52,679 nt of DNA. Source: Hahella sp. HN01 (lineage in GTDB: Bacteria > Pseudomonadota > Gammaproteobacteria > Pseudomonadales > Oleiphilaceae). The position numbers and the translations under genes were made by a program. Below are positions 27,632 through 37,241 of this stretch, in pieces (the stretch's first letter is position 1; every line of letters starts with the position of its first letter). The stretch is taken from contig NZ_JAHMIN010000037.1 in the NCBI RefSeq assembly GCF_018986435.1, positions 13,388 through 66,066 of the forward strand, read 5' to 3'. The notes under the pieces were generated by a model. It saw nothing but the letters and a program-made list of their open reading frames with translations, was not told where the DNA came from and made no database searches.

Positions 27632-28411
27632 ATGGAAAGCAAGCATATAGCAACCTCCTCTCCTTTTAGCTTACACAGAGGCTGCCACGAATGTAATTTG
27701 AGCAAGCTTTGCATTCCTATCGCGGTCGGGGCTGAAGATATTGATCGTCTGGAAGAAATCATTCGCCAGGGCAAAATGCTCAATCGCGGCGAATATATCT
27801 TTGAGCAACACACCCCATTCCGCTCGTGCTTCGCAGTTCGTAGCGGCGCGATCAAAACATTCACCGTATCTGAGGAAGGCGAGGAACAGGTCACTGGTTT
27901 CTATCTGCCTGGCGAGATTATCGGTCTGGACAGCGTTAGCATGGAAAAATATTCCTGCTCCGCCGTCGCCCTTGAACGCACCAGCGTGTGCGAAATTCCT
28001 CTGGAGAAGTTTGAGGACCTTGCCTCAGACATCCCCAGCCTGCAACACCACTTTTTCTCATTAATGAGCAAAGAGATTCAGGAGAGCAGGCAGCTCACTA
28101 TGCTATTAAGCAAAAACTCGGCTGAAGAACGCATTGCCTCGCTTCTACTGTCCCTGTCGACTCGCTTTAGCCGTCGCCGACTGTCCGGCACAAACTTCAG
28201 ACTTCCTATGCCACGAAGCGACATAGGCAACTATTTAGGCTTGGCCGTCGAAACTGTCAGCCGGGTCATTACCCGCTTCCAGAACAATGGCATTATTAAA
28301 GTCCAAGGAAGGGAAGTTCAGATATTGCAATTAGAAGAGCTGCAGAAAATTCTTCGCCACGACACCAAGTGCCTGGATCACCAGAAGGAATCAGCCCTTA
28401 ACGCCCGTTAA
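27632..28411 (+). CDS. anr: FNR/Anr oxygen-sensing transcriptional regulator
   Basis: A 259-residue CRP/FNR-family activator of anaerobic genes. Four cluster ligands are visible: three cysteines in RGCHECNLSKLC and the fourth in EKYSCSAV, sufficient for an O2-labile [4Fe-4S] cluster. The C-terminal helix-turn-helix includes DIGNYLGLAVETVSRVITRF, whose E-x2-SR pattern reads the TTGAT half-site. Start ATG 27632 has GAGG upstream; an ATG-like extension from 27575 adds 19 unrelated residues. A matching FNR box lies upstream of the adjacent hemN-like gene. The stop overlaps the convergent reductase gene by four bases. Confidence 0.93.
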   Translation: MESKHIATSSPFSLHRGCHECNLSKLCIPIAVGAEDIDRLEEIIRQGKMLNRGEYIFEQHTPFRSCFAVRSGAIKTFTVSEEGEEQVTGFYLPGEIIGLDSVSMEKYSCSAVALERTSVCEIPLEKFEDLASDIPSLQHHFFSLMSKEIQESRQLTMLLSKNSAEERIASLLLSLSTRFSRRRLSGTNFRLPMPRSDIGNYLGLAVETVSRVITRFQNNGIIKVQGREVQILQLEELQKILRHDTKCLDHQKESALNAR

Positions 28412-29325
28412 CGGGTCTCTTCCAAGCAGTTTTCAGCCGGCTTTACACCTCCACGCTGCTGACATTGCTCAATCAACGCAGGTAGATAACGACGCCAGGG
28501 AAGCTGCTTGACGCCAAAGGTGTTACGCAGCTTGATGCACCCTAACGCGCCATTCGCCGGAAGCGCCACCCCAGGCAATACATCCGCGCCCTTTTTCTCG
28601 ATAAGGGCCTGCAACATTTCTTCTTGTCCAAACGCCTGCAGCACAATCGCTTTCAACAGCTCATAGTGGGTAACAGCTTCGGCGCCAGCATAATGGTAAA
28701 CACCCCACACAGAGATATTACAACTCAGCTGCTTGATAACAGCGTCCACGACTCTCGCCACATCATCCACCGCAACAGGAGTCAGCTGCATATCAGTGCT
28801 GGCGTTTAGGCGCTTCCCTGAAGACAGCGCGGAAAGCATGGTCTGCAGCCAGCCTTGGGCGCCAGCCTCCAGCAACCAGCCCACCCTCAAGATCAGATGC
28901 TTGCTATAGTTTTCCTGAAGCCATTGTTCGCTCTGCAGTTTTGTCCGCCCATACACAGAAAGAGGACGTCCTTTGTTCGCGGATATATAAGGATTCTTTT
29001 TGACGCCATCGAAAACAAGATGACTGGAGAGATGAATAATCGGAGCCTTCCATAAAGCCGCCACCTCCGCTACCGCCTCACAAGCGGAGACATTAACCTG
29101 ATAGGCCAAATCCGGATGCTGCTCCGCCTTGAACAGGTCAGCCATCTCCGCAGCATGAACCACGAAATCCGCAGACGGCATCGCCCTCATTGCTCGCACG
29201 ATCGCATCATTGGTCATCAGAAACTGCTCGTAGGGAACGCCCTCCACTGCTATGCCGCTCTGCTGTAAACGCTGAGCTATAGCCTTACCTAATGGCGAAT
29301 CAATTCCCGTCACACAAACAATCAC
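28408..29325 (-). CDS. RmlD-like NAD(P)-dependent sugar-nucleotide reductase/epimerase
   Basis: A 305-residue extended short-chain dehydrogenase resembling dTDP-4-dehydrorhamnose reductase RmlD. The nucleotide-binding start is VTGIDSPLGKAIAQRL, then VVHAAEMADL, the serine region IHLSSHLVFDG, the YxxxK pair in VYGRTKLQSEQW and LILRVGWLLE. No other rhamnose-pathway gene (rmlA, B, C) is adjacent, so the actual substrate is uncertain. About 150 bp separate its start from the alr 3' end, with no gene there. Confidence 0.78.
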   Translation of the reverse strand: MIVCVTGIDSPLGKAIAQRLQQSGIAVEGVPYEQFLMTNDAIVRAMRAMPSADFVVHAAEMADLFKAEQHPDLAYQVNVSACEAVAEVAALWKAPIIHLSSHLVFDGVKKNPYISANKGRPLSVYGRTKLQSEQWLQENYSKHLILRVGWLLEAGAQGWLQTMLSALSSGKRLNASTDMQLTPVAVDDVARVVDAVIKQLSCNISVWGVYHYAGAEAVTHYELLKAIVLQAFGQEEMLQALIEKKGADVLPGVALPANGALGCIKLRNTFGVKQLPWRRYLPALIEQCQQRGGVKPAENCLEETR

Positions 29326-29479
29326 TCATGCCCCCCTTAAAATGTGTCTCGTAGCCTTTAGCGCCCCCAGAATGCGGGCCGTCTGAAGATATTATGTTAA
29401 CAATATTGGCTGCTTGATGGGATTTTCGCAAACCCGATACCCCGGACTCTATCCCCATCATCCAGCTTAACGCTGCGCT

Positions 29480-30604
29480 TTAACCCCCTTCCGAGCGATT
29501 AAGGTATACCCTGGGGACACGCGAGGTCATGCCCGTAAATAAAGTATAGGAGATTGTTGACGCATATCCTGCAACCTCATCAGCGGAAACAGCTCCGCCC
29601 CACAGCTCCACCTCCGACCCAATACGCGCTTCTGGAATGTGAGAGATATCCACCGTCAGCATATCCATGGACACCCGCCCGATAATCTTTGTCCGCTTAC
29701 CGCACACGGCGACAGGCGCACCATTTTGCATTTGTCTTGGATATCCATCGCCATACCCTACCGCAACCACTCCCATTCTTGTTGGGCCGTTCGCAGTCCA
29801 GGCGGCGCCATAGCCAATAGAGTCTCCAGCTTGCAGCTCCCGAGTAGCAATCAAGCGCGACTCAAAGGTCATTACCGGCTTCAAGCCAAAATCCGCCCCG
29901 GTCTTATCCGCCATAGGAGAAGCGCCGTACATCGCAATACCTGGGCGCACCCAATCCAAGTGAGTTTCCGGATACTGCAACAAAGCGGCCGAATTAGCCG
30001 ATGAGTAACTCCAGCCACCCGATCCCGCCGCCTGCATACCAGCTTGAAACGCCCGCCACTGCTCCTGTTGCAGCAAACTATCCAGCTCATCGGCGCATGC
30101 GAAGTGAGTCATCAGCCCAATAACAGAAAGCCCGGGAAACTGCCCCAGCATCTCAGCGACGCCAGCCAGTTTATTTAACGGCAAACCCAACCGGTTCATA
30201 CCTGTATTCAACTTGATCCAGGTTTGCATCCGGGCGGAACCAGGACCTGTTTTACGCAAAGGAGCCACTTCGGACAGCATGTCCAATTGCTCCATATCAT
30301 GCACAACCCACTCTATATCGCGCCAACGGGTAGAGTCAGCCAACTCCTCTGAGCTATAAAATCCTTCCAGCACTAATAGCGGCGTCGTAATACCCGCTTC
30401 ACGCAAACTCACCGCCTCATCGTAACAGGCCACCGCCAGCTTGGGAGCCTCCGCTTTCAGGGCGCGTGCGATTTCCACTGCGCCATGGCCGTATGCATCA
30501 GCTTTAATTACCGCCGCACAACGGGCGTTTTTAGCAATGGAATTCAGCAAACGAATATTGTGACGCAAGGCGTCCAGATCAATAAGAGCGCGGGATGGAC
30601 GCAT
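29480..30604 (-). CDS. alr: Alanine racemase
   Basis: A 374-residue PLP enzyme that makes D-alanine for peptidoglycan. The PLP lysine is in AAVIKADAYGHGAVEIA near the N terminus and the catalytic tyrosine in SIGYGAAWTA. The C-terminal beta domain holds GRVSMDMLTVDIS. Its ATG overlaps the dnaB stop (TAATG), and dnaB-alr is a conserved order in gammaproteobacteria. Confidence 0.95.
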   Translation of the reverse strand: MRPSRALIDLDALRHNIRLLNSIAKNARCAAVIKADAYGHGAVEIARALKAEAPKLAVACYDEAVSLREAGITTPLLVLEGFYSSEELADSTRWRDIEWVVHDMEQLDMLSEVAPLRKTGPGSARMQTWIKLNTGMNRLGLPLNKLAGVAEMLGQFPGLSVIGLMTHFACADELDSLLQQEQWRAFQAGMQAAGSGGWSYSSANSAALLQYPETHLDWVRPGIAMYGASPMADKTGADFGLKPVMTFESRLIATRELQAGDSIGYGAAWTANGPTRMGVVAVGYGDGYPRQMQNGAPVAVCGKRTKIIGRVSMDMLTVDISHIPEARIGSEVELWGGAVSADEVAGYASTISYTLFTGMTSRVPRVYLNRSEGG

Positions 30605-32034
30605 TACTCGTAGTCTCCCCCGCCATAATCGTGAGCCAAATCTTCAAACCTTGTGAATTTACCCATGAACGCCAAGCGCACCGTTCCGATAGGGCCGTTA
30701 CGCTGCTTACCGATAATAATTTCCGCAATACCTTTGTCCGGGCTGTCTTCGTGATAGACCTCATCCCGGTAGATGAACATGATCAAGTCAGCGTCCTGCT
30801 CAATCGCTCCAGATTCCCGCAAGTCAGAGTTAACTGGCCGCTTATTGGGTCGCTGCTCCAAACTACGGTTAAGCTGGGACAAGGCGACCACAGGACAGTT
30901 CAGCTCCTTCGCCAATGCTTTCAAGCCTCGCGAAATTTCTGAAATTTCGGCCGTACGCCCTTCGGTCATTCCCGGCACCCTCATCAACTGAAGGTAGTCC
31001 ACCATGATCAAGCCAATTTCACCATTATGATCCCGCGCCACCCTTCTCGCCCGGGAGCGCATTTCCGTCGGACTTAACGCCGCGGTATCGTCGATGTATA
31101 ACGGCTTGTCTTTCAACATGTTAACGGCTGATGTAAGACGCGGCCAGTCGTCCTCATCCAGCTTTCCACTTCTTACTTTAGTCTGATCAATTCGCCCCAG
31201 AGATGACAGCATACGCATAACGATAGAGTCGGAAGGCATCTCCATACTGAATACCAGGACGGGCTTACCCCCCAGTATCAGCGCGTTCTCAACCAGGTTC
31301 ATCGCAAATGTGGTCTTACCCATGGAAGGACGGCCGGCAACGATGATCAGGTCTGAAGACTGCATCCCCGAGGTGCGATCATCCAGGTCACGAAATCCAG
31401 TTGTAACACCTGTAATGGCCCCGTCTGAGTGGAACAACTCATCAATTTTCTTAAGGGTCTTAGTCAGAATCGGATTAACCGATTCAGGCCCGCCCTGATT
31501 GGGCCGGGATTCCGCTATCTGAAAAACTCGCCGCTCTGCGTCATCCAACACCTCTGTGCTGGTGCGCCCCTCCGTCTGGTAGGCCTCATCGGCGATTTCA
31601 TTAGCGACTGTAATCAACTGACGCAATACGGAACGCTCGCGAATGATTTCCGCATAGGCGCGAATATTGGCGGCGCTAGGAGTATTTTTGGCCAGCTCAC
31701 TCAGATAGGCCAACCCACCCGCAGAGTTCAACTCGTTGCGATTATCCAGCTCTTCCGAGACAGTGATGGCGTCCAGTGGACTGCCGAGATTCGCCAATCG
31801 GGAAATTGAGCCAAATATCAGACGGTGATCCAGACGATAAAAGTCTTTTGCTGTAATGATGTCGGAAATCTTGTCCCAGCTGGCGTTATCCAGCATCAGA
31901 CCGCCCAGAACAGACTGCTCCGCCTCAATCGAATGGGGCGGAGCCTTTACCACAGAGGAACCAACCAGGGCGGCGCTTGGGCCCTGCCCTTCCGAAGACT
32001 TGGCCGAATCTTTACGTATTACTGACTCATTCAT
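30604..32034 (-). CDS. dnaB: Replicative DNA helicase DnaB
   Basis: DnaB, 476 residues, is the hexameric helicase of the replisome. The N-terminal domain starts APPHSIEAEQSVLGGLMLD; the RecA-like motor has Walker A GRPSMGKTTFAMN (about residue 235), Walker B IMVDYLQLM and the sensor stretch VVALSQLNRSLEQR followed by DLRESGAIEQDADLIMFI. The first 30 residues are serine-rich and variable. It follows rplI at a distance of about 140 bp, separated by a terminator. Confidence 0.97.
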   Translation of the reverse strand: MNESVIRKDSAKSSEGQGPSAALVGSSVVKAPPHSIEAEQSVLGGLMLDNASWDKISDIITAKDFYRLDHRLIFGSISRLANLGSPLDAITVSEELDNRNELNSAGGLAYLSELAKNTPSAANIRAYAEIIRERSVLRQLITVANEIADEAYQTEGRTSTEVLDDAERRVFQIAESRPNQGGPESVNPILTKTLKKIDELFHSDGAITGVTTGFRDLDDRTSGMQSSDLIIVAGRPSMGKTTFAMNLVENALILGGKPVLVFSMEMPSDSIVMRMLSSLGRIDQTKVRSGKLDEDDWPRLTSAVNMLKDKPLYIDDTAALSPTEMRSRARRVARDHNGEIGLIMVDYLQLMRVPGMTEGRTAEISEISRGLKALAKELNCPVVALSQLNRSLEQRPNKRPVNSDLRESGAIEQDADLIMFIYRDEVYHEDSPDKGIAEIIIGKQRNGPIGTVRLAFMGKFTRFEDLAHDYGGGDYE

Positions 32035-32122
32035 AATGACTTGCAGAGCTTTTAAGAGTAGCGCTTATTATCGCTAATTTGCGGGCATGGACAACACGAC
32101 TATCGTGAAGTCTTGAGAGCAT

Positions 32123-32160
32123 AAAAAAAGGCAGTGCGCATGGAGCGGACTGCCTTTTCT
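32123..32160 (-). terminator. Rho-independent terminator after rplI
   Basis: On the minus strand, AAAGGCAGT pairs with ACTGCCTTT around a 14-nt loop and is followed by a T-run. It ends the rpsF-rpsR-rplI transcript before dnaB. Confidence 0.8.
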
Positions 32161-32174
32161 TGTATGACCGGAGA

Positions 32175-32621
32175 TTACTCGCCGACTACGATTACCTTAA
32201 CGGTAGCAGTAACGTCGGTGTGCATCTGTACGTCTACTTCGTACTCACCTGTGTTGCGCAGAGCGCCTTCAGGCAAGCGAACTTCGCTTTTCTCAACTTC
32301 AACGCCCAAAGCAGTCACGGCGTCAGCAATGTCTTTAGTACCAACAGAGCCGAACAACTTACCTTCGTCGCCAGATTTAGCAACGATGGTCACTTCTTTA
32401 CCGTTGATAGCTTCTGCACGAGCCTGAGCTTCGGACAGCTTCTCGGCAGCCGCTTTTTCAAGCTCTGCGCGACGAGCTTCGAACTGCTCTACATTCGCTT
32501 TAGTTGCAGGAACAGCTTTGCCGTAAGGCACCAGAAAGTTACGGCCATAACCAGCGCGAACCTTAACTTTATCGCCAAGGTTTCCGAGGTTGGCTACTTT
32601 TTCGAGAAGAATAACTTCCAT
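32175..32621 (-). CDS. rplI: 50S ribosomal protein L9
   Basis: L9, 148 residues, with the N-terminal RNA-binding domain [19 protein letters not shown] and KAGYGRN-like [15 protein letters not shown], the long connecting helix rich in Ala/Glu (about residues 40-75), and the C-terminal domain containing [16 protein letters not shown] 32621 is preceded by GAGGTAAACAAG; the frame is open upstream but that is not L9 sequence. Third gene of rpsF-rpsR-rplI. Confidence 0.96.
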   Translation of the reverse strand: MEVILLEKVANLGNLGDKVKVRAGYGRNFLVPYGKAVPATKANVEQFEARRAELEKAAAEKLSEAQARAEAINGKEVTIVAKSGDEGKLFGSVGTKDIADAVTALGVEVEKSEVRLPEGALRNTGEYEVDVQMHTDVTATVKVIVVGE

Positions 32622-32746
32622 CTTGTTTACCTCAAATCTTGTAACAATCGGAAGCCTCTTAGCTTCCGATTGGCAAACCTTTAAGAACCTGATTGTTCTA
32701 CGCCACTTCACTAACAATGAGGAAATAGCGGAAATTTTTCAGGCGC

Positions 32747-32977
32747 TTAGTCGTCGTGGCGATCAGTGTAAGGCAGCAGAGCCAGGTAACGCGCACGCTT
32801 GATAGCAGTGGCGAGCTGACGCTGGTAACGCGCCTTGGTGCCGGTGATGCGGCTTGGCACGATTTTGCCAGTTTCAGTGATGTAGCCTTTCAATACTTCT
32901 ACATCTTTGTAATCAATCTCTTTTACGCCTTCGGCAGTAAAACGGCAGAACTTTCTTCTGCGAAAGAAACGAGCCAT
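32747..32977 (-). CDS. rpsR: 30S ribosomal protein S18
   Basis: S18, 76 residues, a small basic 30S protein that pairs with S6. Family blocks are [59 protein letters not shown]. It lies 16 bp after rpsF in the usual operon. Confidence 0.96.
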
Positions 32978-32993
32978 GATAGCCTCCTATACC

Positions 32994-33422
32994 TTATTCT
33001 TCGTTGCTGTCTTCGTCGTCAGTATCGTCGTCAGAGTCGTCAACGTCGTCAGCAACGACGCGGGCGGGACGATCTTCGCCACGAGGAGCGCGCTGTTCGC
33101 GGGACTCAGCTGCTTTGATGGGCGACACTTCGGTCACAGCATCCTTACGACGAATAACCAAGTCACGGAGGATGGCGTCGTTAAAACGGAAGTTGTGCAT
33201 CAGTTCGTCGATGACTTCTTGAGAACACTCAATATTCATCAACACATAGTGCGCTTTGTGAATTTTGTTGATGGGATAAGCCATGTGACGGCGACCCCAG
33301 TCTTCCAGACGGTGAACTTTACCGCCGCCAGCGTTTACGCTGGAGGTGTAACGCTCAACCATTGCAGGCACCTGCTCGCTTTGATCAGGATGAACCATGA
33401 TCACGATTTCGTAGTGACGCAT
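32994..33422 (-). CDS. rpsF: 30S ribosomal protein S6 with acidic tail
   Basis: S6, 142 residues, begins [18 protein letters not shown] and contains [29 protein letters not shown], the S18-binding core. The C terminus is extended to a strongly acidic tail ([18 protein letters not shown]) ending in two glutamates, the position where RimK adds further glutamates in E. coli and Pseudomonas. A RimB-like gene is present at 9669-10178. First gene of the S6-S18-L9 operon. Confidence 0.96.
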   Translation of the reverse strand: MRHYEIVIMVHPDQSEQVPAMVERYTSSVNAGGGKVHRLEDWGRRHMAYPINKIHKAHYVLMNIECSQEVIDELMHNFRFNDAILRDLVIRRKDAVTEVSPIKAAESREQRAPRGEDRPARVVADDVDDSDDDTDDEDSNEE

Positions 33423-33444
33423 TGTAGCTCCCTTCGGTTTAACA

Positions 33445-33469
33445 GCCTTACGTTGCGTTTTCGTAAGGC
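33445..33469 (-). promoter_or_regulatory. Hairpin in the rpsF leader
   Basis: GCCTTACG and CGTAAGGC pair over a 9-nt loop, ending 22 nt before the rpsF start codon on the minus strand. ACCGAAGGGAG follows, containing a CCG next to the ribosome-binding site. S6-S18 feedback leaders in other bacteria use a hairpin with an unpaired CCG; the match here is suggestive only. Confidence 0.4.
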
Positions 33470-33548
33470 AAGGAGTTGATGGTGGTTTTAAGAGGGCAGC
33501 ATTCTATGCCTGTTCAGCAAGACTTGCAAGCCCGTAAACGAACACAAA

Positions 33549-34292
33549 CTAACCAAACTGACGCTGTCGCACCGCCTCAAACAGGCATACGCCTGTGGCG
33601 ACGGACACATTCAGGCTGCTGACCTCGCCCAGCATGGGAATATTGACGAGACTGTCGCAGTTTTCGCGAGTAAGGCGGCGCATCCCTTTATCTTCAGCTC
33701 CCATCACGATGGCGACCGAACCCTTGAAGTCCGCCTGATACAGACTTTGCTCCGCCTCGCCGGCTGCGCCAACCAGCCAAACGCCATAAGTTTGGATGTG
33801 CTTTAAGGTACGAGCCAGATTCGTGACGCGAATCAGAGGCGTCACTTCCGCAGCGCCGCACGCCACTTTTCTGGCGGCCGCATTCAACGGAGCGGATTTA
33901 TCTTTGGGCACGATGACGGCGTGTACGCCCGCCGCATTGGCGGAGCGCAAACAAGCTCCAAGGTTATGAGGATCAGTGACGCCATCCAGGACGAGCAACA
34001 GCGCTGGCTCCTCCAACTTCTCCAGCAACTCCTCCAAATCGGTCTCATTGCTCATTCGGTCCGCCTTCAGATAGGCCACAACCCCCTGATGCGCGCCATC
34101 AGCAGCCTTATCCAGCGCTGACTTACCCACTTGAGTAAAGGGCACCCGGCGCTCTTGAGCCAGCTGAGCTATCTCCTGCAAGCGATGGTCATGACGCTGC
34201 TCCGATAGCAGTAAACGATCAATTTTACCCGGATGCTTCTGTAGCAGTGCTCTTACCGCATGCATCCCAAACACAATGTTTGATTCAGACAC
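33549..34292 (-). CDS. rlmB: 23S rRNA (guanosine-2251-2'-O)-methyltransferase RlmB
   Basis: RlmB, 247 residues, methylates G2251 in the 23S P-loop. The N-terminal substrate-binding domain has IVFGMHAVRALLQKHP; the C-terminal SPOUT knot has LLVLDGVTDPHNLGACLRSA, VMGAEDKGMRRL and IPMLGEVSSLNVSVATGV. It is followed by the ribosomal protein operon and preceded by rnr on the same strand, the common gammaproteobacterial order. Confidence 0.95.
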   Translation of the reverse strand: MSESNIVFGMHAVRALLQKHPGKIDRLLLSEQRHDHRLQEIAQLAQERRVPFTQVGKSALDKAADGAHQGVVAYLKADRMSNETDLEELLEKLEEPALLLVLDGVTDPHNLGACLRSANAAGVHAVIVPKDKSAPLNAAARKVACGAAEVTPLIRVTNLARTLKHIQTYGVWLVGAAGEAEQSLYQADFKGSVAIVMGAEDKGMRRLTRENCDSLVNIPMLGEVSSLNVSVATGVCLFEAVRQRQFG

Positions 34293-34314
34293 AGTTAAAC
34301 TCGTTCCGTACGTT

Positions 34315-34338
34315 AAAAAACCGGCATTCTACCGGTTT
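34315..34338 (-). terminator. Rho-independent terminator after rnr
   Basis: On the minus strand, AACCGG and CCGGTT pair over a 7-nt loop (TAGAATG) followed by a T-run, between rnr and rlmB. Confidence 0.75.
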
Positions 34339-34370
34339 AGTGTTTGCTTTACGCCAGCTTTTTCATACTG

Positions 34371-36797
34371 CTAAGAGCGTTTGCGGCGTCCTTTTTTTTG
34401 CGGCTTACGCAAAGGACCACTCGCCTCGGAACCCTTACCTCCCTTGGCGCCTTTCGCAGGTTGTCCGCCACCGGCTTTCTTTTCCTTTTTCCACTCTTCA
34501 TTCCATTGCGCCAGAATTTCCTTGCGCTTGTTCTTTTTACCTGGGGCCGATCGTTTGGGCTCGCCAATCATTTCCAAGTCGATCTTACGATCTTCTAGCC
34601 CAACTCGAACCACTTGCACCCTCACCTCATCGCCCAGGCGATGCGTAACGCCCGTGCGCTCACCAACAAGACGATGCTTCACCGCGTCGAATTGATAGTA
34701 GTCGCTCTTCAGGGAGGAAACATGGACAAGCCCTTCAACATATAAATCTTTAAGCTCGACAAAAAGCCCGAACGCGGTGACAGCGGCCACGATACCATCA
34801 AACTTCTCACCCACATGCTGAGTCAGATACTCGCATTTGAGCCAGCTCATCACGTCGCGCGTGGCTTCATCAGCGCGACGCTCAGTCATTGAGCATTGCT
34901 CTCCGAGAACAAGTAACGCTTGAATGTCATAATTATAACGTGCGCTTTTTGGCAAGGCTGGCGCGCCCTCCACCCGCTGCACATTTTTACAGGGCCGCTC
35001 ACTTCGAATCAGGTCTCTGATTGCCCTATGAACCAGCAAGTCCGGAAAGCGGCGAATCGGCGAAGTAAAATGCGTATACGCCTCATACCCCAAACCAAAG
35101 TGCCCCTTGTTCTCTGGCTGATATACCGCCTGGCTCAAAGAACGCAACATGACCGTCTGCAGTGTGGCGCTATCCGGCCGGCCGCGGATACTCTCCGTCA
35201 GCGCCTGATAGTCTGACGGCTTCGGATTAGAGCCGCCCCCAAGACTTAAACTCAACTCGCCAAGAAACGCGCGCAGATTCTCCAACCTCTCCGCCGTAGG
35301 CCCTTCATGCACACGAAACAACGAAGGAATTTCATACTTCTCCAGCAGCTTCGCCGTCGCGACATTAGCGCACAACATGCATTCTTCTATGAGTTTGTGG
35401 GCGTCATTGCGCACGACCGGTACGATCTTGTCGATCTTGCGGTCCGAATCGAAAAGAATTCGAGTTTCAACGGTTTCGAAATCAATGGCTCCGCGCTCTT
35501 CCCGAGCCTGTCTCAACGCCATATACAACTTATGCAGCTCGCGAATATGCGGCGCCAGATCCGCATATCTTTCCGCAAAAGCTTTACCCTCGGCAGATTC
35601 AGGGTCGTCGATGTAGGCGCCCACCTTGGTGTAGGTCAGCCGCGCCTTAGAAAGCATCAGCCCTTCATAAAACTTATAGCCGCTCAGCTTACCCTTCTGG
35701 CTGATGGTCATTTCACAGACCATACACAAACGCTCGACATCCGGATTGAGCGAGCACAGTCCATTGGATAGCACCTCGGGCAACATGGGAACCACCCGAT
35801 TGGGGAAGTAAACTGAGTTCCCGCGCTGAAAGGCCTCTTTATCCAGAGCCGTCTGCAGCTTCACATAATGCGAAACGTCGGCGATCGCCACATACAAACG
35901 CCAGCCGCCAGACTTCTTCGCTTCACAATAGACCGCATCATCAAAATCCCGCGCATCCTCGCCATCGATTGTCACTAAAGGCAGATGTCGAATATCGACT
36001 CGGTGCGCTTTATCACGCGCACTCAATTTGGACTTGAACTTGGCCGCCTCCGCATCAACCTCTTCCGGCCAACGGAATGGAATGGAGTAAGTGCGCAGAG
36101 CGACATCGATTTCCATACCCGGCGCCATGTGCTCACCCAGCACTTCTTTGACATACCCCATCGGATTAACACGCACATCGGGCTGACGCACAATCTCCAA
36201 TGTCACATATTGTCCGTGCTTGGCGCCATTAAGAGCATGCTCTGGCACCAGGATGTCCTGGGTAATACGAGGATTGTCTGGAACAACGAAGGCGACTCCA
36301 CTCTCCATATATATGCGCCCAACCGCTTCGAATGTTCGCCGTTCGACCACCTCAACGATCACGCCTTCACGCTTGCCTTTAAATTCGCGGCCTTCTGCCC
36401 GCACCAACACAATGTCGCCATCAAAGACCCGTTTCATCTGACGCGATGACAGGTATAAATCCGAACCGCCCTCTTCAGGAATAACAAAGCCGTAGCCATC
36501 TTTATGTCCCTGCACCCGACCGCGAATCAGATTCATCTTTTTCGGCAAGCCATAGGCGCCTCTACGATTGCACACCAACTGACCATCCCGACTCATGGCG
36601 ATCAATCGACGACGCAACCCTTCATAGGGCTCAGGCTGCACTACATTAAAAGAGGAAGCTATTTCTTCGATGGTCGCGGGAGCGCCGCGCTCTTCAAGAA
36701 AGGTAAGAATAAATTCGCGACTTGCGGTGGGGTGTTCATAACGGGCGGCTTCGCGCTCCGCAAAAGGATCCAAACTACTCTTTTTCTTTTTTCCCAT
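34371..36797 (-). CDS. rnr: Ribonuclease R
   Basis: RNase R, 808 residues, is a processive 3'-5' exoribonuclease able to degrade structured RNA. Order of domains: N-terminal helix-turn-helix (EFILTFLEERGAPATIEEIA), cold-shock domains (RVQGHKDGYGFVIPEEGG), the RNB catalytic domain with TIDGEDARDFDDAVYCE (the Mg-binding aspartates) and HFTSPIRRFPDLLVHR, an S1 domain (GIVAAVTAFGLFVELKDLYVEGLVHV) and a lysine-rich C-terminal tail. Start ATG 36797. The 238 bp between it and the tRNA-Leu promoter are AT-rich with no gene seen. Confidence 0.96.
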   Translation of the reverse strand: MGKKKKSSLDPFAEREAARYEHPTASREFILTFLEERGAPATIEEIASSFNVVQPEPYEGLRRRLIAMSRDGQLVCNRRGAYGLPKKMNLIRGRVQGHKDGYGFVIPEEGGSDLYLSSRQMKRVFDGDIVLVRAEGREFKGKREGVIVEVVERRTFEAVGRIYMESGVAFVVPDNPRITQDILVPEHALNGAKHGQYVTLEIVRQPDVRVNPMGYVKEVLGEHMAPGMEIDVALRTYSIPFRWPEEVDAEAAKFKSKLSARDKAHRVDIRHLPLVTIDGEDARDFDDAVYCEAKKSGGWRLYVAIADVSHYVKLQTALDKEAFQRGNSVYFPNRVVPMLPEVLSNGLCSLNPDVERLCMVCEMTISQKGKLSGYKFYEGLMLSKARLTYTKVGAYIDDPESAEGKAFAERYADLAPHIRELHKLYMALRQAREERGAIDFETVETRILFDSDRKIDKIVPVVRNDAHKLIEECMLCANVATAKLLEKYEIPSLFRVHEGPTAERLENLRAFLGELSLSLGGGSNPKPSDYQALTESIRGRPDSATLQTVMLRSLSQAVYQPENKGHFGLGYEAYTHFTSPIRRFPDLLVHRAIRDLIRSERPCKNVQRVEGAPALPKSARYNYDIQALLVLGEQCSMTERRADEATRDVMSWLKCEYLTQHVGEKFDGIVAAVTAFGLFVELKDLYVEGLVHVSSLKSDYYQFDAVKHRLVGERTGVTHRLGDEVRVQVVRVGLEDRKIDLEMIGEPKRSAPGKKNKRKEILAQWNEEWKKEKKAGGGQPAKGAKGGKGSEASGPLRKPQKKGRRKRS

Positions 36798-37035
36798 TAA
36801 AAGGACCTTAAATCTACAAAATTCATCAACATAGCGGAACCTGCGACCGATATGGTTGGTTTTCCGTCACATTAACATAATTCCCGCATTTAAAAACCAT
36901 TCGCAGATACGCCCGCCCCATGTATAAATTTAGAACAATTTGAGCATTCAGAGCACTTTAACGTTTGCTTTTTATTCAACTTTTTCAATTTAGGCGCGGT
37001 TTTAAAAAAAGTTAAAACCCAACTCAAAAAAAGCG

Positions 37036-37064
37036 TTGACAAAGATCCAAGTGACGCGTAAAGT
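37036..37064 (+). promoter_or_regulatory. Promoter of tRNA-Leu
   Basis: TTGACA, a 17-bp spacer and TAAAGT precede tRNA-Leu by 17 bp. The TCGCGCC discriminator is GC-rich, as in stringently controlled stable-RNA promoters. Confidence 0.75.
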
Positions 37065-37081
37065 TCGCGCCATCCTGAAGT

Positions 37082-37168
37082 GCCGAGGTGGTGAAATTGG
37101 TAGACACGCTAGCTTCAGGTGCTAGTGGGGGCAACCCCGTGGAGGTTCAAGTCCTCTCCTCGGCACCA
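37082..37168 (+). tRNA. tRNA-Leu (anticodon CAG)
   Basis: An 87-nt class II tRNA: acceptor GCCGAGG, anticodon loop TTCAGGT in stem CTAGC/GCTAG, long variable arm (GGGGGCAACCCC), T-loop TTCAAGT, discriminator A and encoded CCA. Confidence 0.97.
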
Positions 37169-37219
37169 TTTAATTTAAGGATAAAGACAACAAAGAGTTG
37201 AACTTCAACTCTGACAAAT

Positions 37220-37241
37220 AAGCGCCTAAGGCGCTTTTTTT
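37220..37241 (+). terminator. Terminator after tRNA-Leu
   Basis: AAGCGCC-TAA-GGCGCTT followed by a T-run. The next 230 bp, up to the convergent tRNA-like cluster, show no gene. Confidence 0.85.
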
